Assembly: GCA_003140705.1 (NCBI GenBank)
Contig: PLKU01000487.1
Span: 3,293 to 28,827 of the forward strand
Reading direction: 5' to 3'
Source: Acidobacteriaceae bacterium
Lineage (GTDB): Bacteria > Acidobacteriota > Terriglobia > Terriglobales > Acidobacteriaceae
DNA length: 25,535 nt
Shown: in pieces, positions 16,372 to 23,258 of the stretch
Layout of the letters: each line of letters opens with the position of its first letter
How positions within the stretch are numbered: the first letter of the stretch is position 1
The notes under the pieces: model-generated
Databases searched by the model: none
What the model was told of the DNA's origin: nothing
The model's input: only the letters and a program-made list of their open reading frames with translations
Position numbers and translations under genes: made by a program

Positions 16372-16433
16372 TACATGCTCCATACATGACAACGCCCGTG
16401 CAGAACCCAGAAATGCAACCGCAAGAGAACAAT

Positions 16434-17593
16434 TCAGCAACGCACAGCCTCAACCCCATTTCTTGAAATGCCTGTCGCCGTAAATATGTCTGTCAACACC
16501 GAAGGCCATAGTCTGACTGCCTGGGCGAGTGACGGCACCGCAATGATTAGACGCGAAAGCAAGGTGGCGAATTGGAGTCGCCGTTCAAATTGACGGCGGA
16601 TTTCATTGAAAGACAATCGGGGAGGAACCATCGAGGTAGAGCTCGGCTGCTCGGTGTGCAGTATGAAGTGCAATTGCCATCCCTTCACCGCAAAAGGATG
16701 GAATCACAGCGGTCTGATCGCCCAATTTCCATGGTGAGGGTTCGTGGAGCGACACCGAGGCTAGATAGCCATATGGGATTGAAGAAAGCGCGAGCGGACG
16801 TTCAAGCATTGGTATAGCCCCACTTAAGCGCTGAGCAAAATGAGGAGAATGGTGCTGCATATGATTGAGCAGGCTATCCCAGTGAGAGGTGAAAGAATGC
16901 AGCTTCTGACGGGTGATGAGCGCACAGAGATTTACGGGGCCGTCCTCAACAGGCTGCAATCCAGCGTAACCGCCTGGATAGAGAATGAGCTCCCCATGCC
17001 CGGCCAACTTTGCATGCTGGTCGGGCAAAAGGGTGAAATACATCTTCAGCGCAACCAATTTGTTCTGTGAGCCTTCTGCTGAGCGTTGCCAACCCCGCAG
17101 ATCATGCCTGCCCGTAGCGAGAAAGGCCTCGCTCCCCTCGACAACTGTTGAGACTTGAGTTGTGTCTCTGATCCGAGCTCTCCATCGACCCGAGGCTTCG
17201 CAGCCAGCTTGCGGTGACAACTCTTCCACCGCATATCCGCGAAGAATGTTGACACCCGCCAGCTTCGCGCGTTGAAGCAGTGCTTCATCCAGTCTTCGCC
17301 TGGTCAGGGAAAATGGCGGGGGCCGGCAATGGAACCTCTGCTATTACATCGCGGGCCACTATACGTAGTGCTTGGATGGTTTCCGCTCCCATGGCCTCGG
17401 GGTGAATACCCATGCGGCGCAGAAATGGAAGACACTCCGGGCTCAGGAAATCACCACACAGCTTATGCTGAGCTTCTTTGCTTTTCTCAATGAGAGCGGC
17501 ATGGCGGCCTGCTTGAGCGAGAGCAATGGCAACGGTGGAACCGGCCAGGCCGCCCCCGACGATCAGTCCGTCGTAGCTACGCGAAGAAATCAT
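16434..17593 (-). pseudogene. FAD-dependent oxidoreductase (T3PKS-associated), two frameshifts
   Basis: Three consecutive minus-strand frames together encode one flavoprotein. Frame 1 (17593-17285) has the Rossmann motif YDGLIVGGGLAGSTVAIALA and CGDFLSPECLPFLRRMGI. Frame 2 (about 17310-16603) reads LTRRRLDEALLQRAKLAGVN through GDQTAVIPSFCGEGMAIALH. Frame 3 (from about 16620 to 16434) supplies the usual C-terminal helices (RRQFERRLQFATLLSRLIIA). Each junction needs one base skipped: the first near the C/T runs at 17300-17325, the second at a run of four C (16619-16622). Removing two bases gives 385 codons, the usual size of this family. ATG 17593 is two bases after the methyltransferase stop. 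The family includes monooxygenases and geranylgeranyl-reductase-like enzymes acting on polyketide products. The shifts may be real decay or sequencing errors. Confidence 0.85.
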
Positions 17594-17595
17594 GG

Positions 17596-18360
17596 CTATT
17601 TGATCCGAGCCACGCAAATGCGTGCCGGCCAACGAATATCGATGCGAATCGAGCGTGGCGAGATGCCGGCACCCTCAGCATAGTGCCGCCAATCGTTCGG
17701 GAGAAAAGCGCGGCGAATGGATACAGGCCCGTCGTGCCGAACAAAGCGATGCCAGCGTGCAACCATCGCCAGCGTCTTGAAACCGAAATACGAGACTCGT
17801 GTTCGGTAAAGGTCATTGATAAACCACCCGAGCCGCGCCACGCGCTCCATCCATTCAAGAAAACCCAGGATCTCAACGTCTTCAAGATGGTGGGTAAAGA
17901 GCGAGCTGACGACAAGATCAATCGGCTCGGCATCAGTGTCAAATGAATACGCATCGCCGGCAATCCATTGAATTCGACTGCCTGCCGGAGTGAACTCACG
18001 TGCGGCGCGAATAGCGTGTGGATTCAGGTCAACGCCGGTGAGCCGAGTGATGATGCGTTTGTTCTGAGCCCAATACTCGATGTGACGCAGCAAATCACCT
18101 CCGCCACAGCCGACATCAACGATGTGCAGCGGTCGTTGCTCATATTGATTGCCAGCAAACTGGGAAAGCCACTGCAGTGTGGGGTGATAGGCATGCGTCA
18201 GTAAATTGACTTTCGCAAGATCGCGAAGGCAGGCGCGACACTCCTGATAGGGGCACGGCTCATCCATCAATTCAGAAAGCCGGGCCCGGGCAGAAAAGTC
18301 GGGTAGCCAGTTCAGGCCGCGTGTTTTCCCCACATCGCTGGATTCAGTCTCAAAGGGCAT
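17596..18360 (-). CDS. Class I SAM-dependent methyltransferase of the type III PKS operon
   Basis: 254 residues. The SAM-binding motif I is HIVDVGCGGGDLLRHIEYWA (79-98). LTGVDLNPHAIRAAREF gives the acidic motif II and DLVVSSLFTHHLEDVEILGF motif IV. The N-terminus LSELMDEPCPYQECRACLRD then LAKVN resembles methyltransferases encoded beside bacterial type III PKS genes. It probably O- or C-methylates the phenolic or pyrone product. ATG 18360 overlaps the 3' end of the PKS gene by 11 bases, and its stop is two bases before the flavoprotein ATG, so the three are one operon. Three Cys at 36, 41 and 44 are unusual for the fold, but I assign no role. Confidence 0.87.
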   Translation of the reverse strand: MPFETESSDVGKTRGLNWLPDFSARARLSELMDEPCPYQECRACLRDLAKVNLLTHAYHPTLQWLSQFAGNQYEQRPLHIVDVGCGGGDLLRHIEYWAQNKRIITRLTGVDLNPHAIRAAREFTPAGSRIQWIAGDAYSFDTDAEPIDLVVSSLFTHHLEDVEILGFLEWMERVARLGWFINDLYRTRVSYFGFKTLAMVARWHRFVRHDGPVSIRRAFLPNDWRHYAEGAGISPRSIRIDIRWPARICVARIK

Positions 18361-19411
18361 GGAAGTTCATCGTCTCCGCAGTGAGTCCTGGTCCAAACGA
18401 CATGGCACATCCCCTCTGCCCCGGCTGGGCTGCATCCATCAACTTTTCCAGGACGAACATTACGGTTGCGGAACTCATGTTGCCGAAGGATCGCAAGATT
18501 TCCCGAGAAGCTGCAAGTTTTTCCGGAGCCAACTCGAGCCCGTCGCCAACCGCATCTAAAATTGAACGGCCGCCCGGGTGCACAGCCCATAATTCGATAT
18601 TGCTATCAGGATCAACATCTCTGGCGCGCTCGTGGAGCGTTTTGCGCAACTCGCTGGGCACCCGGCTCGAAAGTTCCATATCAAATCCAGCGTCGCCAAT
18701 GCGCCACCGGATCAGATCACGCGTCTGAGGAACCATGATGGCCTGGAAGCCGTCGAGCGCAAGTCCACTGTTGCCGGCACGGATCAGGCTTGCGGAACAA
18801 CCATCGCCAAAAAGCAGGAACGACATAATCTTCTCCATGTCCTGTGTCTCCTGAAGATGTATTGAACAGAGTTCGAGATTGATCATCAGGACACTTGTAT
18901 CAGGATTTGAACGCACAATGTGGCGCGCAAGCTTCAGGCCATTGATGGCGGCATAGCAGCCCATAAAACCGACCATCGTGCGGTCAGTACCGGAGTCAAG
19001 TTGCAAATATTCGATTGCGGCAAAGTCCAGACCGGGAGCAAACAATCCCGTACAGCTGGTAACAATCACATGGCCAATGCTGCGGCGTTCTTCGCTGTCG
19101 AGGTCCAGTCGATTTAGAGCGCACTGCAAAAGGCGAGGGGCTTGCAGTTCAAATAATGCCATCCGCTTTGCTGTCGCCGGAAAATTTCCCGCGCTGAATA
19201 AAAGATTGCCATCATACAGGCCTCTGGCTGATTCTGCTTCAACCTGAATGTAGGAATACCGATGGTCAATTCCGGAGCGCTTGGCGAGGTGGCGTAGCAA
19301 CGTGCCAGAACGGCTATCGCGCAGCGTTCCAGCAGCATACTCGATAAACGTGGCGTGTACATCGTTTGGAGGCGTGGCGGTTGCAATACGACTGATACAG
19401 ACTTGCGTCAT
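18350..19411 (-). CDS. Type III polyketide synthase (chalcone/stilbene synthase family)
   Basis: 353 residues from ATG 19411, preceded by GAGGTG; the frame is open from 19579, but the conserved protein begins VCISRIATATPP. The thiolase-fold catalytic triad is complete: Cys120 (VIVTSCTGLFAPGLDF), His278 (LWAVHPGGRSILDAV) and Asn311 (GNMSSATVMFVLEKL). GFMGCYAAINGLKLARHIV and LCSIHLQ are further family motifs, and the C-terminal MSFGPGLTAETMNFHAL is the GFGPG cyclisation-loop element. The enzyme condenses malonyl-CoA units onto an acyl-CoA starter to give resorcinols, pyrones or naphthols; the starter cannot be read from sequence. It heads an operon with methyltransferase and flavoprotein, comparable in kind to the Streptomyces srsABC phenolic-lipid genes. 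Confidence 0.93.
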   Translation of the reverse strand: MTQVCISRIATATPPNDVHATFIEYAAGTLRDSRSGTLLRHLAKRSGIDHRYSYIQVEAESARGLYDGNLLFSAGNFPATAKRMALFELQAPRLLQCALNRLDLDSEERRSIGHVIVTSCTGLFAPGLDFAAIEYLQLDSGTDRTMVGFMGCYAAINGLKLARHIVRSNPDTSVLMINLELCSIHLQETQDMEKIMSFLLFGDGCSASLIRAGNSGLALDGFQAIMVPQTRDLIRWRIGDAGFDMELSSRVPSELRKTLHERARDVDPDSNIELWAVHPGGRSILDAVGDGLELAPEKLAASREILRSFGNMSSATVMFVLEKLMDAAQPGQRGCAMSFGPGLTAETMNFHAL

Positions 19412-19529
19412 GGTCCCACCTCTATAGTCTGGCCGATGTTTTGACCCTGCGGTTTTTAGTGTAGCCCGACGGGTGAAGAGCGAATTGGTAACGGGAAGTC
19501 GGCGTGGCAGCTTGTTAGATGCAAAATAA

Positions 19530-19553
19530 CCCTGATTTTTCGGTGTGCCAGGG
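19530..19553 (-). terminator. Weak terminator-like stem between purS and the PKS operon
   Basis: CCCTG/CAGGG arms (19530-19534, 19549-19553) with a 14-base loop are followed on the minus strand by TTATTTT. The stem is short and lies 150 bases after the purS stop, so it is a tentative call. The rest of 19412-19702 holds no gene I can support. Confidence 0.2.
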
Positions 19554-19702
19554 CGTTTTTGGGGGCTAGGCGTTCTCAATTACTGAATCATGGAAGGCCA
19601 ACTCACTCGTCGCGACCGCTTGGGGGATACACTCCCACACAGCGTCTCCATGGCTTGTGAAAGCTGGCGCTGCGGGTTCGTACCATCCAAACTGACCGGG
19701 CG

Positions 19703-19951
19703 CTATTCCTCTATGCGGTATGTGAACTCTTCGATTACGGGGTTGGTGAGGACATCTTTGGCGATGCGCTCGACCTGGGTTCGGGCTGCGTCGGCACTGA
19801 GCCCCTCGGCGAGCGAAACCGCGAAATACTTGCCCTGGCGCACGGAGGTGACATCGGCAAATCCTATCTTGCGCAGGGCGTTGTGAATCGTTTGGCCCTG
19901 TGGGTCCAGAACCGATGTCTTGGGCGTGACATAGACATGTGCCTTCATCAT
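19703..19951 (-). CDS. purS: Phosphoribosylformylglycinamidine synthase subunit PurS
   Basis: 82 residues, the full usual length. It starts MKAHVYVTPKTSVLDPQGQT (after an additional Met) and contains ALRKIGFADVTSVRQGKYFA then VSL, and the C-terminus VLTNPVIEEFTYRIEE, all typical of PurS. PurS dimers link the PurL synthetase and PurQ glutaminase in the FGAM synthase complex of purine synthesis. purQ and purL are not next to it here, which is unusual since the three genes often cluster. Two consecutive ATG codons (19951, 19948) are possible starts. TATAAT ends five bases before the first, leaving no room for a leader or a normally spaced Shine-Dalgarno. Confidence 0.93.
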   Translation of the reverse strand: MMKAHVYVTPKTSVLDPQGQTIHNALRKIGFADVTSVRQGKYFAVSLAEGLSADAARTQVERIAKDVLTNPVIEEFTYRIEE

Positions 19952-19956
19952 CCTTG

Positions 19957-19962
19957 ATTATA
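19957..19962 (-). promoter_or_regulatory. Consensus -10 box abutting the purS start
   Basis: TATAAT (19962-19957, minus strand) is a perfect -10 ending five bases before ATG 19951. No matching -35 is found at 16-18 bases. Initiation would fall at the first or second ATG, giving a leaderless message. Confidence 0.45.
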
Positions 19963-20056
19963 GTAGCTCCGGTGGTTGTTCTGCGTCCCCAAGGGTTCCG
20001 GTGCGACTGTATGCGCCGAACTCACCTCCCCAGCCCCGAAGGAGAAGTAAAGACTG

Positions 20057-20617
20057 ATGGTTAATTATCTTGAGCTGCCGATCGGCGATCGTGCACCAGA
20101 GGTTTTTCGCGCGGTAGTCGAAATCCCTAAAGACAACACCAACAAGTTTGAGTACGACAAAGACCTGCACGTCTTCAAGCTGGACCGCAACCTGCACTCC
20201 CCGGTGCACTACCCAGGGGACTATGGATTTATTCCATCGACGCTAAGCGACGACGGCGATCCGCTGGACGTGCTGGTGCTGGTGCCGAGCTCGAGTTTTC
20301 CAGGATGCGTGCAGGAGGTGAGGCCCATCGGCCTGCTGGAGATGATGGACCAAGGCGTACTGGACGAGAAGGTGCTGGCGGTGGGAAAGAACAATCCGCG
20401 GTATACGAATGTTTGGAACTACACCGATATCTATCCGCACATGCTGAAGGAGATTACCCATTTCTTTTCGATCTATAAAGATCTGGAAGGCAAGCGCGTA
20501 GAGATCAAAGCTTGGCACGACGCGGCCTACGCGCGGGACAGGGTTTTGATTGCCGTGAAGCAGTTCCAAGATGCCAAGGCGAAAAAGGCGAAGGTCAAGG
20601 CGAAGCCGGGCGGGTGA
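20057..20617 (+). CDS. ppa: Inorganic pyrophosphatase (family I)
   Basis: 186 residues. The soluble family I enzyme hydrolyses pyrophosphate to drive biosynthesis. VVEIPKDNTNKFEYDKDLHV, LDRNLHSPVHYPGDYGFIPS and the signature DDGDPLDVLVL with its metal-binding Asp residues are present, followed by IGLLEMMDQGVLDEKVLAV and ITHFFSIYKDLEGKRVEI. The C-terminal tail is Lys/Ala-rich (KAKKAKVKAKPGG). AAGGAGAAG upstream of ATG 20057 serves as Shine-Dalgarno. It is divergent from purS, with about 105 bases between, and converges on the permease gene (76-base gap with no clear terminator). Confidence 0.95.
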   Translation: MVNYLELPIGDRAPEVFRAVVEIPKDNTNKFEYDKDLHVFKLDRNLHSPVHYPGDYGFIPSTLSDDGDPLDVLVLVPSSSFPGCVQEVRPIGLLEMMDQGVLDEKVLAVGKNNPRYTNVWNYTDIYPHMLKEITHFFSIYKDLEGKRVEIKAWHDAAYARDRVLIAVKQFQDAKAKKAKVKAKPGG

Positions 20618-20693
20618 GCGGGACAGAAGCTGGAGCAGAGTTGGCTGCCTTCTTTTGGGCTGGGGCAGGATGCTCGGGTGTTGGGGGGGTCTC

Positions 20694-22067
20694 TTAATCC
20701 GTCGATGAGAGGGCCGACTTTCGCCGTGCAAGCGGAGCGGCAGTAAGCCAGTAGAGGACCGGGCCCAGCAGGCCTACAGCGGCGGAAAAGAGCAGCGCCG
20801 AGGTGGTGCCGAAGACTGTCTCGCGACGCGAGGCAAAGAGCGCATAGCCGATCAACGCAGCCGGACCCAGTCCCATCAGGGCGGCAATTGGAAAGCTGCC
20901 TGCTTTGAAAGGGCGGGCGAGGCCTGGTTCCCGAATTCGCAGCACCACGAGGGCAACGAATTCCAGGAGCAGGCTCGATCCATAGAGGATCAGGTCGATG
21001 GAGATGAGGCGCTCAAATGGCAGTTTGAGCGCGAGCGCCCAGGCCAGCCCACACAGCAACACACTTACCCAGGGAACACCGCGCTTGTTGCGCCGGGAAA
21101 ATACGGCTGGGAGCATGCCATCTTCAGCCATGGCCATGGGCAGGCGCGTGTAGCTCATCATGAGCGCGTTGAACATGCCGATGCCGGAGATCATGCCGCC
21201 GGCAATCACGGCCAAGCCCAATGCAGCGCCTAAGAGTCCATTGCCGCCGATGGACCTGGCCGCGTCTGCCCAGTCTCCGGTTGAGAAGCTTTCAGTCGTC
21301 AGACCGGCAAGGGCCATGGCCAACAGGGGGAGGATGTAGGTTACAGCCACCAGCATGGTGGAGAGAATCATGGCGCGGGGATAATTGCGCTGCGGATTCT
21401 CGACTTCCTGAGCCACGGTGGAGGCATTGTCCCAGCCCATGTAGTTCCACATGGCCACAAGAATCGCCGTTGAGAAACCAACTCCCAAGCCCTGCCCGGA
21501 AACGGGAACGCCCCATTGAATGTGAGGGTGCAGCATGATTCCGCGACCGATGCCGAGAATCGCGAAGATGATGAATGGCGTGAGGAGCAGTGCGAAGAGT
21601 CCGATTGAGTCTTCACCAACCTCTGGCGCGCCGCGCATATTCCATGCACAGCACAGTACAACCACTGCCAGCTTCCAGGCGAAGCCATTCCAGCCCGCTG
21701 TGAGTTCGGGGGAGAACTTGCCCAGGTAAAGCACAAAGACAGAGGGATAGATGGCCATGTCGAAGACGCTGGCCGAAAGCGAGAGCCAGCTCTCTTGATA
21801 GCCCCAAAAGGGGCCAAGCGCGCGGCGCACCCAGACATAAAAGCCTCCCTCGGCGGGAATGGCGCTGGCCAGTTCGCCGATCATGAGCGCGGTTGGCAGC
21901 GACCAGAGAAAGGGCAGAGTGATGAGGATGACGATGGCCATGAGGAATCCGGCGCCGCCGAGAATGTCCTCGATGCCATAGGGACCGCCCGAAACCATGA
22001 AGTAGGTTGCGGCCACCAGCGGGAGAAAACGCATCTTCTGCCGCACAGCGTTGGGGAGATTTGGCAT
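20694..22067 (-). CDS. APC-superfamily amino acid/polyamine permease
   Basis: 457 residues from ATG 22067. The frame is open from a TTG at 22163, but the first 32 residues of that version are Arg-rich and not family-like. The opening TM reads LPLVAATYFMVSGGPYGIED, the GPYG helix break of the APC fold that contacts the substrate amine and carboxylate. About twelve hydrophobic segments follow, including AIVILITLPFLWSLPTALMI, GVGFSTAILVAMWNYMGWDN, LVAVTYILPLLAMALAGL and AALGLAVIAGGMISGIGMF. The SGGPYGIE form is typical of LAT/PUT-like amino acid or polyamine transporters. The substrate is unknown. No Shine-Dalgarno is evident; it is transcribed away from the tRNA-Ser gene. Confidence 0.88.
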   Translation of the reverse strand: MPNLPNAVRQKMRFLPLVAATYFMVSGGPYGIEDILGGAGFLMAIVILITLPFLWSLPTALMIGELASAIPAEGGFYVWVRRALGPFWGYQESWLSLSASVFDMAIYPSVFVLYLGKFSPELTAGWNGFAWKLAVVVLCCAWNMRGAPEVGEDSIGLFALLLTPFIIFAILGIGRGIMLHPHIQWGVPVSGQGLGVGFSTAILVAMWNYMGWDNASTVAQEVENPQRNYPRAMILSTMLVAVTYILPLLAMALAGLTTESFSTGDWADAARSIGGNGLLGAALGLAVIAGGMISGIGMFNALMMSYTRLPMAMAEDGMLPAVFSRRNKRGVPWVSVLLCGLAWALALKLPFERLISIDLILYGSSLLLEFVALVVLRIREPGLARPFKAGSFPIAALMGLGPAALIGYALFASRRETVFGTTSALLFSAAVGLLGPVLYWLTAAPLARRKSALSSTD

Positions 22068-22181
22068 TAGAAGCGAATCTAACAATCCTGGCCGCCCGCG
22101 GAAAGAGAATAATGACCAGTTAAAAACCACCCTGCGGCGAGCGGCTGACTCGGCGCGGCGCAACCGAAGCGCGGCTTCCGG

Positions 22182-22187
22182 TATAAT
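22182..22187 (+). promoter_or_regulatory. -10 box of the tRNA-Ser gene
   Basis: A perfect TATAAT ends 13 bases before the tRNA 5' end. The -35 position is GC-rich and does not match well. Confidence 0.5.
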
Positions 22188-22200
22188 CTGTTAGCGACAC

Positions 22201-22293
22201 GGAGAGATGGCCGAGCGGCTGAAGGCGGCGGTTTGCTAAACCGTTATAGGGTCAAAAGCTCTATCGGGGGTTCGAATCCCCCTCTCTCCGCCA
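22201..22293 (+). tRNA. tRNA-Ser (anticodon GCU)
   Basis: A 93-base class II tRNA. The acceptor stem GGAGAGA (22201-22207) pairs with TCTCTCC (22283-22289), followed by discriminator G and encoded CCA (22291-22293). The D arm contains GGCCGAGCGGCTGAAGGC. The anticodon loop TTGCTAA places GCT at 22235-22237, reading AGC/AGU serine codons. A long variable arm with an ATAG/CTAT stem marks a serine tRNA, and GGGGGTTCGAATCCCCC is the T arm. Confidence 0.97.
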
Positions 22294-23258
22294 GAAGTCA
22301 AGATGCTTAGAATCAATAACGTATATAGGCAACAACATACTAAGCTCATCATGGCACAGCATGAGGAAGAGTCAAGGGAGCGTTGGGATGATGTTCTAGG
22401 CTACTTCGGAGACTTTATCTAGCATTTTCTCTACTACCGACTCCGCTACTTCCTTCGCGGCTTTCGGCTCAAATTCGTCGTCCGCCATCACCGCGAGCTT
22501 GCGGCTTTTCGGGAGCACGCAAAGGCTCTAAGTCACTACATCGCCATCTAGTGTCCGACTCCAAATTTTGGAGTCGCCAGGCTTGTAGAATAGATCGGTG
22601 TAGGTCATACCAGCTATGCTGCCTTTCATGCCAACAGAGGCTAATTTCCCCCGTCGGAGCTAATGTCTTAGGCCGTCTCTCTATGGCCGGTTTTGAAGTG
22701 ATAACCTATGGCCGCTTTTGGGTGATCGCCGAGGGCCCGAAAAGGCGAGCAGGTGAAGTCGAATTGAAGTTTGCAGTGAATTTCGACACTCCAGAGCCGA
22801 TGCAGTCACAGCCGTCATCGGCTTCCTCTACGCGATTCATTCAATTGCCTACGGCTGGTTAGTCTGCCCGCAAAGCATCTGGTTTCGCGCCAGCTGATCT
22901 ACCGTCTGAAGTGATCGATTGCAAACGGCTCCAGCTGAAACGGCTCAGGTACATCCCCATTCGGGGTCAGCTAATTCGTTCGGCCGAGAACCTCTCACTC
23001 GAACTGGCGAAAGACATGCCGGGCACTCCACGGCCTCGCCGTGAGGAAGATTCATCCATCTCTTTGCCACTAGGACCTGATGTCTCTCGATACGCCGATC
23101 ATTCCGTAGCCTGGGTTGCAAAAGCCAGACTTGAGCGAAAATGAGAATGTTACCGTATTCATTGCATACTTGGGGACATTGGGAAATTCAACGGCGACAA
23201 TGCGTAAACCGCGATTCAATCTGCCCAGCATCGCGGCATCGGCATGAACCATCAGCGA
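22294..23258. other. Gene-poor accessory-like region 3' of tRNA-Ser
   Basis: About 965 bases with no convincing gene. It is more AT-rich than its flanks, and the short open frames are fragmentary. These are plus 22303-22422 (39 codons, starting MLRINNVYRQQHT), minus 22488-22396 (30 codons, MADDEFEPKAAKEVAESVVE then KMLDKVSEVA), and plus 22683-22862 (59 codons, MAGFEVITYGRFWVIAEG). None has a good Shine-Dalgarno. A near-perfect palindrome GACTCCAAA-T-TTTGGAGTC lies at 22557-22575 and an imperfect tandem repeat at 22682-22730. The position beside a tRNA 3' end suggests a worn-out integration site, but no integrase and no second copy of the tRNA end is visible in the window. Confidence 0.45.
22682..22730 (+). 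repeat. Imperfect ~25-base tandem duplication
   Basis: TATGGCCGGTTTTGAAGTGA plus TAACC (22682-22706) is followed directly by TATGGCCGCTTTTGGGTGAT plus CGCC (22707-22730). The copies differ by a few substitutions and one indel. The repeat encodes most of the GFEVITYGRFWVIAEG phrase in one frame. Confidence 0.6.

Noticed and set aside
22303..22422. 39-codon plus-strand frame continuing in frame after one TAG
   Set aside because: No Shine-Dalgarno and no recognisable domain; apparent continuation past the amber codon is Arg/Tyr-rich and lies opposite the other small frame.
22911..23144. 77-codon plus-strand frame starting GTG in the gene-poor region
   Set aside because: No Shine-Dalgarno, no domain and rare-looking composition; could be a gene fragment, but nothing supports calling it a gene.
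22201..23258. attL/attR-type duplication of the tRNA-Ser 3' end
   Set aside because: I looked for a second copy of the T-arm/acceptor sequence downstream and found none within the window.
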